Assembly (NCBI GenBank): GCA_020048055.1
Contig: JAIFNA010000009.1
Span: forward strand, 1 to 64,000
From: Arcobacter sp.
GTDB lineage: Bacteria > Campylobacterota > Campylobacteria > Campylobacterales > Arcobacteraceae
Length of the DNA stretch: 64,000 bases
Reading direction: 5' to 3'
Below, one piece after another: positions 41,994-52,517 of the stretch; the first letter of the stretch is position 1, and every line of letters starts with the position of its first letter. The notes below the pieces were generated by a model, which was given only the letters and a program-made list of their open reading frames with translations, ran no database searches and was not told the origin of the DNA. Position numbers and translations under genes: made by a program.

Positions 41994-43052
41994 TTATCTA
42001 AAATCAGCCCCAATGGCTTCGCTAATATGATTAAAACCATCAGCTTTAAGTAATTCAATCAAACCATCATTTATATGTTTGCACATTTGAGGTCCTTGAA
42101 AAATAAATGCTGTATAGATTTGTAAAAGTGTAGCTCCAGCTCGTATTCTTCTATAAGCATCTTTGGCATCGCTTATCCCACCAACACTAATAAGTGTTGT
42201 TTTGTCATAAAGTTCTCTTCCAAGTTCTTTAAAAAGTTCATAGGATTTATTGCTCAAAACTCTTCCGCTAAGTCCACCAAAAGTTTGAGCATCAGGTAGT
42301 AATGAATAATCTCCAGTTGTATTTGTAGCAACAATCCCATCGCATCCATATTCCAAAGCTGTTTGACAAAGTGAAATTGCGGTATCACTTGTCATATCTG
42401 GTGCGATTTTAAGTAAGATTGGTGTTTTTGTAATCTCTTTAGCAACACTAAAAACATTTTTTATAAACTCTTCGTTTTGCAAATCTCTTAAATTTGGAGT
42501 ATTTGGACTTGAGATATTTATAACCATATAGTCACAAATATCCTTAAAAGCATGAATTAAAGTTTCGTAATCTTTAATTGCATTTCTAGAAGAAGTTGTT
42601 TTGTTTTTCCCAATACTAGCCCCAACTGGCAAAGTAAATGGATAAACTTCTCTTAAATTTTGAGAAACAGTATAGCTCCCTTTGTTATTGAAACCCATTG
42701 CATTTTGAATGGTTTCGTGGTCTGGATATCTAAAAAGTCTTGGTTTTTCATTTCCATTTTGGGCAAAAGGAGTCATTGTCCCAATCTCAGTGTAACCAAA
42801 ACCCATAGCAGGCATAGCTTTTATCATTGTTGCATTTTTATCAAATCCAGCCCCAAGTCCGATTGGATTTAAAAAAGTTTTCCCAAATACTTGTTGAGTT
42901 AACATCTCGTGATTTACGAAATTCTTTTCAACCATATAATTATTTAGTGTTCTACATTTTGGTAATGCTTTTAATCCATATTCAGCTATTGAGTGAGCTG
43001 TTTCTGGTTCAAACTTAAACATTATTTGCTTTATTAGTTCATAATCTATCAT
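41994..43052 (-). CDS. pyrD: Dihydroorotate dehydrogenase (quinone), class 2
   Basis: 352 residues. N-terminal membrane-associating helix region (about 1-40), then FMN barrel: GLGAGFDKNA, GTMTPFAQNGN, NAMGFNNKG, INISSPNT (with the catalytic Ser in this class), NTTGD and SVGGI. It oxidises dihydroorotate with quinone as acceptor in pyrimidine synthesis. ATG is supported by AAGGAG. Located between the msbA-like and M16 genes. Confidence 0.97.
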   Translation of the reverse strand: MIDYELIKQIMFKFEPETAHSIAEYGLKALPKCRTLNNYMVEKNFVNHEMLTQQVFGKTFLNPIGLGAGFDKNATMIKAMPAMGFGYTEIGTMTPFAQNGNEKPRLFRYPDHETIQNAMGFNNKGSYTVSQNLREVYPFTLPVGASIGKNKTTSSRNAIKDYETLIHAFKDICDYMVINISSPNTPNLRDLQNEEFIKNVFSVAKEITKTPILLKIAPDMTSDTAISLCQTALEYGCDGIVATNTTGDYSLLPDAQTFGGLSGRVLSNKSYELFKELGRELYDKTTLISVGGISDAKDAYRRIRAGATLLQIYTAFIFQGPQMCKHINDGLIELLKADGFNHISEAIGADFR

Positions 43053-43128
43053 TTTATTTCTCCTTAAAATCTTATTTTATAGTATCTTTACTTAACTGGC
43101 GTATTTCTGTGTTACATTGAAGTTACAT

Positions 43129-44838
43129 TTAGATATTTGCTAGGCTATAAAGTCTTTGATATTCTTTACATTCCCTAATAAGATACTCCTCGCTCCCTTG
43201 ACAAATTATCTTTCCATCTTTAAAAACAGCAATTTTTGTTGCATTTTTGATTGTGCTTAATCTATGAGCAATTATAAAAGTTATTTTGTCTCTACTTATT
43301 TTATTTAGAACATCTGTAATTATTGCTTCACTTTCATTATCAAGTGCCGATGTTGCTTCATCAAAAATCAAGATTTGTGGGTTTTTATAGATAGCTCTTG
43401 CTATTGCAATTCGTTGTCTCTGTCCACCACTTAAATTTGTACCAAATTCATCTAAAATAGTTTCAATACCATTTGGAAGGTTATCTATAAAATCAAAAGC
43501 ATGTGCATCATTTATAGCTTTTAGTAATCTTTTTTCACAAAATTGTTGCCCGTAACAGATATTTGCTTTCACTGTGTCGTTAAAAATATAGACCCTTTGT
43601 GTAACGATTGAGATTTGCTCTCTTAAATTTTGCAGGTTTAAATTTTTTATATTTTCACCATCAATCGAAATTTCACCGCTATTTGCATCATAAAATCTAA
43701 TTAGAGTATTTATAAGTGAGCTTTTTCCACCACCACTATCTCCAACTAAAGCTATCGTTTCACCTTTTTTGGCTTCCAAATTTATACCATCAAGGGCAAT
43801 TTTATCACCAAAAGATAGTTTTACATCTTTAAATTCTACAGTTTCTATATTATCGTCTAAATAAATATTTCCAGATTTTATCTCTGGAGATTCGTTAAAT
43901 AAATCATTTATCCTTTCGTTTGCAGCTATTGCATCTTGAAGTTTGTTGTATAGTGAAGATAAGCTTTTAATAGGGGTATAAAGCATAAATAAAGCAGTCA
44001 TAAAACTAAAAAAAGTTCCAACACTCATCTCACCTTTGATCACTTGATGTCCACCAATAGTAATAACAATAGCAACTGCAACAGCACCTAAAACCTCCAT
44101 AATTGGAGACACTAATTCATTTGTTTTTACCGCTTTTATACTTATATCAAAAGATTCAAGGTTGTGTTTTTTGAATTTTATTGTTTCAAACTCTTCAGTT
44201 CCATTTGCTTTTATTATCTCGATATTATTAAATGTTTCACTTAAATTTGATGTCATATCGCTATTTTTTTCTTGAGAAAGAAATGATAATTTTTTCATTT
44301 TTTTTGCCAAACGTGAAAGCGGATAGACAATTAAAGGTATAACAATAAGCCCATAAAATGCTAACTCTGGACTTTGAAAAATAACTACACCAAGGAGTGC
44401 TAAAATAGTTAGGCTCTCTTGAATTATTTTTGCTATTTGATTTGATACAGCATTTTGAATCCTCGTGATATCGTTTGTGATGCGACTAATAAGCTCTCCG
44501 CCATGTTTGGCATTGAAAAATGCTAAATCAAGTTTTAATACATGAGTTAATAATTTATCTCTTACAATTCTTATAATATCGCCACCAATATATGAAATAT
44601 AGTAAGCTTGAATATATCTTCCAAAACCCTTAGCTGCGTAAAGAAGTATCACTATAAAAGGTAGTATTTCGAGCATCGCTTCATCTTTATTTACAAAAAT
44701 TTCATCAAGTAGTGGTTTGATTACATAAGCAGTCCCACTGGTTCCACCAGCAACTAACATAATCCCAATAAATGTGTATATAAATTCTCTTTTGTAGTTT
44801 TTGTAGTACGGCAAATATTGTTTTACAAATTCAATCAT
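43129..44838 (-). CDS. ABC exporter, MsbA-like
   Basis: 569 residues: six membrane spans in the first 310, then one ATPase domain with GDSGGGKSS (Walker A), LSGGQRQRIAIARAI (signature), LIFDEATSALD (Walker B) and IAHRLST (H loop). This is a half-transporter that works as a homodimer; lipid A flipping (MsbA) or another lipid-linked product is likely, given the murJ neighbour, but the substrate is not shown. Overlaps murJ (ATGA at 44835). Confidence 0.92.
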   Translation of the reverse strand: MIEFVKQYLPYYKNYKREFIYTFIGIMLVAGGTSGTAYVIKPLLDEIFVNKDEAMLEILPFIVILLYAAKGFGRYIQAYYISYIGGDIIRIVRDKLLTHVLKLDLAFFNAKHGGELISRITNDITRIQNAVSNQIAKIIQESLTILALLGVVIFQSPELAFYGLIVIPLIVYPLSRLAKKMKKLSFLSQEKNSDMTSNLSETFNNIEIIKANGTEEFETIKFKKHNLESFDISIKAVKTNELVSPIMEVLGAVAVAIVITIGGHQVIKGEMSVGTFFSFMTALFMLYTPIKSLSSLYNKLQDAIAANERINDLFNESPEIKSGNIYLDDNIETVEFKDVKLSFGDKIALDGINLEAKKGETIALVGDSGGGKSSLINTLIRFYDANSGEISIDGENIKNLNLQNLREQISIVTQRVYIFNDTVKANICYGQQFCEKRLLKAINDAHAFDFIDNLPNGIETILDEFGTNLSGGQRQRIAIARAIYKNPQILIFDEATSALDNESEAIITDVLNKISRDKITFIIAHRLSTIKNATKIAVFKDGKIICQGSEEYLIRECKEYQRLYSLANI

Positions 44839-46157
44839 CTTGTTTTCCCTTTTAAAATTTTTTCATAGAATAGTCTAAATCCAAACTCTTTAATTGTTAA
44901 AAAAAATAACACAAATCCCGTGATGGTTGAACTAAAGGCAAGTCCAGCAGCACCAAATGGTGTAATCAAGATAAGTGAAAAAATAATATTGAACACTAAA
45001 GATTTTGCTGATATTTTCGCTGTAATCATCTGTTTTTGTTCTGAATATAGCCAAAGTGAAAATATTTTTGCCAATCCAAAAGGGAGTAAACCTATAAGAT
45101 ACATCATCAAAATCAATGCTGTCATTTTTGTATCTTCATTCGTAAATGCACCTCTTTCAAACAATAATGAGATGATTTCATTGTTGAAAACTATCCCTAT
45201 AATTGTTGAAGCAAGTAGTAAGCCAGATAAAAACCAAAATGACTTTCGCAATAGCTTTAATGCTGATTGTTGGTCACTATTTTTTATCGCTCTAGCAATT
45301 GCTGGAAATAGGGCAATTGACGTTGCGATTGCAAAAAGTGCTAATGGAAGTTGGAAAATACGATTCGCATAGTAAAGATAGCTAATACTCCCAGCAACTA
45401 AAAATGAAGCCAAAGCCGTGTCGATAAAAGCTGCAATATGAGCAGTTGATGAACCCAAAATAGCGGGTAGAAATGTTTTATAAAAGCCATTCGTTAATTT
45501 TGATTTAATAACGATTATGGATTTTTTAAATGCAAAAAATCTCCCCAATCGTCTCCTTTTGATAGAGATAATATGTGTAATCAGTTGCAAAAACCCACCA
45601 CAAAGTACACCATAGCTTAAATAATAAACAATTTCACTTTCATCTAAACCTTGTGCGATATATAAAGATATAATCATTGAGATATTTAAAAGCCCAGTTG
45701 AATAAGCAGTAGTAGCAAAATGATTTTTGTATTGAAGAATTGCTCCTAAAAAAGTTACACTAAAAATCAAAGGGAGATAGTAAAAATTAATAGCAACAAG
45801 TGGAGCAGCCAAGTCTAGTGTTTTTTCATCAAACCCAAGGGCAATGACAGCCGTAATCGCTTCTGCAAATATGGTAACAAGAAGTGAAAGTATCATCAAA
45901 ATAAAAAGTAATTGTGTAAAAACAATGGTTGTGAATCTCGTTTTGTGTCCACTTCGTGAAAATGCAGGTATAAATGCTTGAGTAAAAGCACCTTCTGCAA
46001 AAATTGTTCTAAAAAGATTTGGTATTTTAAATGCGATAAAGAAAATATCACTATATATATTTGCACCTAATACTGATGCTGTCATCATATCTCTCAAAAA
46101 TCCTAAAATTCTTGAGAATAAAATACCACTACTATTTGTGAAAATATGCTTTATCAT
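44835..46157 (-). CDS. murJ: Lipid II flippase MurJ
   Basis: 440 residues with about 12-14 membrane spans. The signatures SRILGFLRDMM, FKIPNLFRTIFAEGAF and FIPAFSR at the N-terminus are diagnostic of MurJ (MviN). It moves lipid-linked peptidoglycan precursors across the inner membrane. The short length fits Campylobacterota MurJ. It overlaps ftsZ and the ABC gene by 4 nt each. Confidence 0.95.
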   Translation of the reverse strand: MIKHIFTNSSGILFSRILGFLRDMMTASVLGANIYSDIFFIAFKIPNLFRTIFAEGAFTQAFIPAFSRSGHKTRFTTIVFTQLLFILMILSLLVTIFAEAITAVIALGFDEKTLDLAAPLVAINFYYLPLIFSVTFLGAILQYKNHFATTAYSTGLLNISMIISLYIAQGLDESEIVYYLSYGVLCGGFLQLITHIISIKRRRLGRFFAFKKSIIVIKSKLTNGFYKTFLPAILGSSTAHIAAFIDTALASFLVAGSISYLYYANRIFQLPLALFAIATSIALFPAIARAIKNSDQQSALKLLRKSFWFLSGLLLASTIIGIVFNNEIISLLFERGAFTNEDTKMTALILMMYLIGLLPFGLAKIFSLWLYSEQKQMITAKISAKSLVFNIIFSLILITPFGAAGLAFSSTITGFVLFFLTIKEFGFRLFYEKILKGKTR

Positions 46158-47314
46158 TTAATAGTATGTTTAATAGCATAGCCTCTCATAAAAGGTGGAA
46201 CATCATAGTGATTAGAATTTTGGCTTGGATCAATTGGGGGAATAGGTGGTGTATTGGGTTTGTCACCATCTTGTTCATCCTCCATATCTTCAGGTTGAGT
46301 TTCAAATCCTGTTGCAACTATTGTTATTTTAACTTCATCTTTGGCTAAAGAATCATCTGTTGTTGTACCAAAAATAATATCAGCATTTGTGTCGATTGTA
46401 TCGTTAATATTTTCCATAATTTCAGTAACTGAAAAAAGTGAAAGATCTTTATTGAAAGTCCAGTGAATCATGATACCTTTTGCACTTTCTAGTGAAACTT
46501 CATCTAAAAGTGGGGATTTTATAGCATTTTGAATTGCATCTTGAGCAGCATTTTCCCCTTTACCTTTTCCAATTCCCATCAAAGCCATACCTCTATGTTG
46601 CATAATCGTTTTAACATCAGCAAAGTCAACATTAATATCGCTACTTCCTGGTTTTAAAATAACTTCACTCATACCATTTACTGCTTGATACAAGATATTA
46701 TCAACCATTCTAAATGCATCTTTCATTCCAACTTCAGCATCACTAATTTCTTTTAATCTATCATTTTTTATCACAATGATTGAATCGCTATATTTTTTAA
46801 GCTCTTCAAGACCAATATTTGCTAAAGCTGTTCTTCTTTTCCCTTCCCACTTAAATGGTTTTGTAACAACAGAAACAGTAAGTGCTTTTATCTCTTTTGC
46901 AGCTTGTGCAACAACGGCAGCAGCTCCAGTTCCAGTTCCTCCTCCAAGTCCAGCAGCGATAAAAACTATATCAGAACCAGCTAATGCTTCTTTTATTTTT
47001 TCATAACTTTCTCTAGCTGATTCTCTACCAATATCTGGTTTCATTCCAGCTCCAAGACCTTTGGTAAGTTCAGCCCCTAGCTGTATTTTTATTGGAGCTT
47101 CTGAAACTCTAAGTGCTTGTAAATCTGTATTAGATACTATTAAATCAATTCTATGAATCCCTTCACTTATCATATGATTTACCATATTGCAGCCACCACC
47201 ACCAACACCAATTACTGCTATTTTTGCAACATTATCTGGTAAAGTTGTTGTTGGTTTCCCCTCAACTATTATTGGTTGAAATAAATTATCGTTAGTCATT
47301 TTAGTTACATCCAT
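46154..47314 (-). CDS. ftsZ: Cell division protein FtsZ
   Basis: 386 residues; tubulin-like GTPase with GVGGGGCNMVNHM, the GTP signature GGGTGTGAA, NDRLKEI, and the T7-loop region with NVDFADVKTIM. The acidic Pro-rich linker (about 335-370) leads to a C-terminal DVPPFMRG-type peptide that binds FtsA. ATG 47314 overlaps the ftsA stop; an ATG five codons later is an equal choice. It polymerises into the Z ring. Confidence 0.96.
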   Translation of the reverse strand: MDVTKMTNDNLFQPIIVEGKPTTTLPDNVAKIAVIGVGGGGCNMVNHMISEGIHRIDLIVSNTDLQALRVSEAPIKIQLGAELTKGLGAGMKPDIGRESARESYEKIKEALAGSDIVFIAAGLGGGTGTGAAAVVAQAAKEIKALTVSVVTKPFKWEGKRRTALANIGLEELKKYSDSIIVIKNDRLKEISDAEVGMKDAFRMVDNILYQAVNGMSEVILKPGSSDINVDFADVKTIMQHRGMALMGIGKGKGENAAQDAIQNAIKSPLLDEVSLESAKGIMIHWTFNKDLSLFSVTEIMENINDTIDTNADIIFGTTTDDSLAKDEVKITIVATGFETQPEDMEDEQDGDKPNTPPIPPIDPSQNSNHYDVPPFMRGYAIKHTIK

Positions 47315-48672
47315 TCTGAAATTTTTTTCATTAATTTTGACATCGGAGATACAGTATCATCTTTTTTAATATATTCTTTTGATGATTTCTCTTTAGGGCT
47401 TGCAACTACGTTAGCCAAACTCTCTTGAGCTCTTATTGGGGCTATGTTTTCATTTCCTCTTAAAACTCTCCCTCGCGGTGTTTTTTCCCTTAAAGTTCGA
47501 TTTGAATCAAGCTCAAATGATGGATCAGGATCAAGTGCATACATTAAAATACCAGCAATAGCTGCTAAACTTGGGTCTTTGAAATTTACATAACCATTTT
47601 GAATATCTTTTGGATTTTTCACTTGTATGTGAATCCCCTGATAAACCTCTTTTGCTAAAAGTTCAATACCAGGTATTTTTGACATACCACCTGTTAAAAT
47701 TATTGTGTGTACATTATTATAAAGTCCACTATTTAGTAATTTTTGTTGGATTAATATTAAAAGTTCTTCAATCCTTGCATGTGTAATTTTTTGAATATAA
47801 TCAATTGAAATTTCATCGCTTAATGATTCATTTCCTAAAAGAGGTACATTAATTTTTTGGATAGGGAAATCATTATTTTCAATTATTGGTAATAGTGTTG
47901 CATATTTCTTTTTAATCTCATCTGCACTATTTAGTGGTGTTTTTAAAATCATAGAGATATCATTTGTAAGTTGTTCACCACCAATTGCAACCGTATCATT
48001 AAAAGTTATTGCATGGTTACTAAATAATGAAAATTCAGATGTGCTACCACCTAGGTCAATTACCATGCTGCCTAGTTTTTTATTATCACTGTCAAGTGTT
48101 GAAATCGCTGAAGCGTAAGATGTTAAGACATAAGTTATATCTTCAAGATTCGCTTTTTTTAGAGCATTTTTTATATTTGTGATAGCTGTTTTTTTTGCCA
48201 TTATAATATTTGCATAAACTTCAAGTCTAGAACCATTCATATTTAGTGGATTTTCAATTGGATTATTGTCATCAACTATAAAATGGATTGGTACAACATG
48301 AATTGCTTCATAATCAGGTGATATTTGCACCTCATACAAAGCTCGTGAAAGTACAAGTTTGATGTCATTTGAAGTAATATGACCATTTGGAATATTAGCT
48401 GTCCCTTTACTTCTTGTACTTCTTGTATTGATACCTGAAAATGTTATATATGTAGCATCAATTTCAATATCGTAGCTACTTCTTGAAAGTAAAACTGCAT
48501 CCTTGATGCAGTTTGATGCTAAATCAATATCAACAATATTTCCTTTGTTTATACCAGCACTGAGTGTTTTACCCATACCTAAAATATTTATTTTGTCATT
48601 TAAATCATTTTGTGCAACTATTGAAACTATCTGTGTAGTTCCTATATCCAGAGCTAAAATTGTTCTATCCAC
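47305..48672 (-). CDS. ftsA: Cell division protein FtsA
   Basis: 455 residues of the actin fold: LALDIGTTQI (phosphate 1), the SHS2-type insertion 1C, MVIDLGGSTSEFSLF (phosphate 2), ILTGGMSKIPG (adenosine motif). The tail (about 390-455) ends in an amphipathic helix (MSKLMKKISEWM) that tethers FtsZ filaments to the membrane. Overlaps ftsZ by 10 nt; ppiD-like gene ends one base upstream. Confidence 0.95.
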   Translation of the reverse strand: MDRTILALDIGTTQIVSIVAQNDLNDKINILGMGKTLSAGINKGNIVDIDLASNCIKDAVLLSRSSYDIEIDATYITFSGINTRSTRSKGTANIPNGHITSNDIKLVLSRALYEVQISPDYEAIHVVPIHFIVDDNNPIENPLNMNGSRLEVYANIIMAKKTAITNIKNALKKANLEDITYVLTSYASAISTLDSDNKKLGSMVIDLGGSTSEFSLFSNHAITFNDTVAIGGEQLTNDISMILKTPLNSADEIKKKYATLLPIIENNDFPIQKINVPLLGNESLSDEISIDYIQKITHARIEELLILIQQKLLNSGLYNNVHTIILTGGMSKIPGIELLAKEVYQGIHIQVKNPKDIQNGYVNFKDPSLAAIAGILMYALDPDPSFELDSNRTLREKTPRGRVLRGNENIAPIRAQESLANVVASPKEKSSKEYIKKDDTVSPMSKLMKKISEWM

Positions 48673-48673
48673 T

Positions 48674-50011
48674 TTATTTCACTTCCATATTTGATTTTGT
48701 TTCATATTCTTTTTCTAATTTTTCTAACATCGACATTATGATATCGTCATTTTTCATTTTCTCTATACTTTGAAGTAAAAATTGATTTTTTTCTGCATCA
48801 AAGCTTCCAATTTTAGTATTTTCTATTTTAAAGACAATAATTTTATTTGGTAGAGTTACTGAGTTTACAATTGATTTTGAAGCAAATACTTCATTTGCCA
48901 ATTGTTTTATCTCATCACTACTTAAAGATGGTATAATTGGGGGCTTCTCTTTACTAAAATATCCGATATTTGTACCTTGGAAATTTTTAATTAAAGCATC
49001 TCTTTTCTCCTCTAACCCTTTTTGTATCATTGATTTATCAAAATCAGATTTAACCATTTGACTAGCTTCTTCAAATGTAAGTGTTTTTGGTTCAATTTTT
49101 CCAACCATTTGTATTATTACAAATTCATCTCCAATTTGAATTGGTTTTGCTATTTCACTATTTTTCATAGATAAAATTGTTGGTAGATTATTTTCAAACA
49201 TTGTTGTTGTATCATCAATTAATATCTCTGTTTCAAATTGCTCTTTTTTGTTTTTAAGAGCTAAGTATTTTTTTAGAGCATCATTTTTTGAAGCCTTCTC
49301 ATCTTCACCAATTTTCATCTTGTGTAGTTTAATTTTGTAAGATGCTTTAGTTTTATAGTTGTTTTTATTGCTCTCCCAATATTTTTTTAAATCATCAATT
49401 GTGTAGTTTTTATTTACGCTACTCCCTTCAATAACATTTATTGAAACATTATCTTCTGAGAAAAAAACTTTATTTAGAGTAATCATCTCTTTATCGCTTA
49501 TAGTTTGATTTAAGAGTGAAATTGTTTTGAAAAATACAATATCTTTTTTCATACTATTTTCAAAATCAGTTGGGTTTGTTTTGTTTTGATTTAAAACTTT
49601 TATATATGTTTCTTTGTCGAATTTACCATCTTTTAGAAATCCTTGATATTTCATAAGTTCAGCTATCACTTCTTTGTCAGTTGCTTCAATACCATATTTT
49701 TTTGCTAAATTTAAAACTAGATATTTTTGTACTAAATTATTATAAGCTTGTTGATCTAATTTTAATTTATCCGCCATTGCTTGGTTAAATTCTTTTCCAA
49801 ACATTTGTTCATACTGCGCGTACAAACCACTATATTCTTTTTGTAAATCATTTGCATCAATTTCAAGAGTACCAACAGTAGCAACCGCACCACCATTTTT
49901 CCCGTAACTATAGCTTCCCCAACCAACAAATCCAGCACCAACAAATGCAATTGTGCTTATCCAAATTGTTATAACGAGCCATTTTTTATGTTTTTGCATC
50001 CAACTTATCAT
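48674..50011 (-). CDS. PpiD/SurA-like membrane-anchored chaperone-isomerase
   Basis: 445 residues: short cytoplasmic start (MISWMQKHKKW), one membrane span (about 12-32), SurA N-type chaperone domain (about 40-180), a PpiC-like region (about 210-340) lacking the strongest rotamase residues, and a C-terminal helix. This is the PpiD layout, shorter than E. coli PpiD (623). It probably helps proteins leaving the Sec translocon. First gene of the division series with ftsA and ftsZ; a gap of about 110 nt without features separates it from the kinase remnant. Confidence 0.88.
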   Translation of the reverse strand: MISWMQKHKKWLVITIWISTIAFVGAGFVGWGSYSYGKNGGAVATVGTLEIDANDLQKEYSGLYAQYEQMFGKEFNQAMADKLKLDQQAYNNLVQKYLVLNLAKKYGIEATDKEVIAELMKYQGFLKDGKFDKETYIKVLNQNKTNPTDFENSMKKDIVFFKTISLLNQTISDKEMITLNKVFFSEDNVSINVIEGSSVNKNYTIDDLKKYWESNKNNYKTKASYKIKLHKMKIGEDEKASKNDALKKYLALKNKKEQFETEILIDDTTTMFENNLPTILSMKNSEIAKPIQIGDEFVIIQMVGKIEPKTLTFEEASQMVKSDFDKSMIQKGLEEKRDALIKNFQGTNIGYFSKEKPPIIPSLSSDEIKQLANEVFASKSIVNSVTLPNKIIVFKIENTKIGSFDAEKNQFLLQSIEKMKNDDIIMSMLEKLEKEYETKSNMEVK

Positions 50012-50119
50012 TCATTAAACCTTTTATTTTGTTCTTTTTTATTAGTCGCGGATTTTATCTAAATTTTTATCAAAAACGATTTAAAGGTGTATTGTTAAGG
50101 TTCAAATCAAATACTTACT

Positions 50120-51617
50120 TTATATTTTCCCCATCTCTATGTAAAATTTTGCACCAATATAAATTTCATCTTTATGAAGTATCTCTTCATTTTTAACAAA
50201 AATATTTCCATTAAAATGCTCATTTATGATTTTTGCACTCATGTAAAGACCAAGTCCAGTACCCAAACCTTTATGTTTTGTTGTGAAATAGGGATCAAAA
50301 ATTTTATCTTCAATGTTTCTATCTATTCCACCACCATTATCTTGAATTGTAATATATATTTTATTATTTTCTTCGTAATATTCGATTTTGAGTAATTTTT
50401 CTTTAACACCCTTTTTCTATCAATATATCTTTTCCATTATTTATTATATTTATAACAACTTGAGTCAATTCATTCATAAAGCCTTTTAGATATATCATCT
50501 CTTTGTTTTTAACTATTTCTAGTTTTATATAGTTGCTTTCTAGTGATGCGTAAGTTATATCTTTTGCTTGAAGTAAACTTTTTTCAATTAAAAAATTCTC
50601 TTTTTGTACATCATTTTGTATAAAATTTCTAAAATCATCAATTGTTTTACTAAGGTAATTTGCATGTTTTATAATGCTTGATGATGTAATTTCTATATCT
50701 TCTTTTGTAAGTAAATCTAGCTCATTTTTAATACTCATACTGCTTGCATATACAGTTATTCCACTTAGTGGTTGACGCCATTGATGAGCAATGTTTCCAA
50801 TCATCTCACCAAGTCCAGCCATTCTTGATTGTTGTTCGAGAAGTATATTTTGCTGTCTATTCTTTTCCAATTGCTCTTTTAATCCATCAGAGAGTCGTTT
50901 TTGATTTTGATTTGAAGATTTAAGCTCCTCAATTGTTTTTTCGATATTGTTTGCCATGAGGTTAAAAACGAATTCAAGATTTGCAGTCTCTTTGCTATCA
51001 CCCAATTCTAGTCTCTTTGAATAATCACCATTGGAAATTGAATTGGCTGTATTTATTAGCCTCGTAAGGTTTTTGGTAATAAATTTACTGATTGCTATAA
51101 GTAAGATAGCAGAGAGAATTAATTCAATAATTGCAATAAAAATACTTCTTGTAATCATTTCATCTTTAGCATTTAGATAAAATTCAGTTGATAGTCCTAG
51201 GTATGCGTAACCTAATGTTTGGTTTGATACTTTTATTGGGATGCTAGTGTCATATCTTTTATCGGCTAATGCTATTTTATCAAATGGATTATTTTCTGCT
51301 TTTGGTATGGGTTGTTTTTTATCCCACCCAATTGATGCAATATGGTTATTTTTGTTATCTTGGATAACAAGATAATTTATGTTATAGCTCAATTTTGTCT
51401 CTTTTAATATTGAATCAATAGTAGCATAGTCCATTTGTACAATTGGTGCTATTAATGCACTTTGCAGTAAAACTTTTTGTTCATTTAGTCTGACATGAGT
51501 TTGTGACGATAAGTTTTCTGTAAGTTGATTTACGTTTTCCATCACCATTATAAATAACATAAAGCTTTCTATAATTAAACTAGCTACAACCCATTTCCAA
51601 GCTAATGATATTTTCAT
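50120..51617 (-). pseudogene. Sensor histidine kinase interrupted by a +1 frameshift in the ATPase domain
   Basis: The first frame (51617-50403, 404 codons) gives two membrane spans (about 12-30, 158-180), a periplasmic sensor segment, HAMP, HisKA (GNIAHQWRQPLSG) and the N box (NIINNGKDILIEK), and stops. The other frame then continues from about 50410 to the TAA at 50122-50120 with EEN..IYITIQDNGGGI, FDPYFTTKHKG and GTGLGLYM, the rest of the ATPase domain. The break is at a run of five A and three G (50416-50409 on the minus strand). Cause may be mutation, sequencing error or programmed frameshifting. Paired with the PhnD-like gene. Confidence 0.8.
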
Positions 51618-52438
51618 TGTTGATTGTTATCCAGTTTTCTTAATGTTTTATTACCAATGTTTTTGAGTTTTTTCAGCTCATTTTGTGTTATTTGTTTGAA
51701 ACCTTCAAGTTTGGTAGTTTCAAGGTGTTTTTTACCTTCGGCTGAATTTGCAAATTTTTTTAAGGCATCTTCCCACATTTTAGTTGTTATTTTATTTTTA
51801 TTTTTTGCAAGATATATTCTGCTTGGTTGAGGAGGGCTTTGGTATAAAATTTTAACTTGCTCCCTTGTGTTATCATTTAATTTTAGATAATTTGGTAAAG
51901 ACATTATTGCTAAGTCTGCTTCACCATTTAATAAAATTGCAGCCGCACTATCAGAAGCACTACTGTAAGAGTAAGTAATATTGTTATTTTCTATAAAACC
52001 ATTTGTTTCCAACCAATCTTCTGCGTTTAATGTGACAAACGAAACTGGATCTAGTCCAATTGCGTGAATTTTTTTAGTTTTGTCGTTTAAAATATCTTTG
52101 TTCTTACCAATTATTATAGTCGATAAACCTTTTGTGTATGTAAGTATTGGTTCGTATTCGCCATATTTATTTGCTAAAAATGCCAAATTTGGAGAGGTTA
52201 AAACTAAATCGTAAAGTACACCATCATTTGTTCGTTTTGCAAATTCACTAAAATTTTTTGCTGTTACTATTTGTACTGGTCTTTTAAAATAATTTTCCAA
52301 AAATACTTTTAAATCATTGTGTGTCTCAATAATAATCCTAGGCGAAGAATGTGGAGCGATACCTATTGTGATTGAATCATCCGCAAATGACAATGAAAAA
52401 GTTAACGTTAAAAATAAAAAAGCTTTTTTGAAAAACAT
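51614..52438 (-). CDS. PhnD-like periplasmic binding protein
   Basis: 274 residues with a signal peptide (about 1-19) and the PhnD-type solute-binding fold: IGIAPHSSPR, YDLVLTSPNLA, SASDSAAAILLNGEADLAIM. Such proteins bind phosphonate or phosphite for ABC import, but no permease or ATPase genes are present. It overlaps the kinase gene (ATGA-type, 4 nt), so it probably acts as the kinase's ligand sensor in the periplasm. Confidence 0.85.
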   Translation of the reverse strand: MFFKKAFLFLTLTFSLSFADDSITIGIAPHSSPRIIIETHNDLKVFLENYFKRPVQIVTAKNFSEFAKRTNDGVLYDLVLTSPNLAFLANKYGEYEPILTYTKGLSTIIIGKNKDILNDKTKKIHAIGLDPVSFVTLNAEDWLETNGFIENNNITYSYSSASDSAAAILLNGEADLAIMSLPNYLKLNDNTREQVKILYQSPPQPSRIYLAKNKNKITTKMWEDALKKFANSAEGKKHLETTKLEGFKQITQNELKKLKNIGNKTLRKLDNNQQ

Positions 52439-52517
52439 AAAAAATCCTGTAAGTAATAAATTTTATTTTAAGTCTATTCTCAATTTATACCAAAAATTTA
52501 ATTTTATCAGTTTAAAC

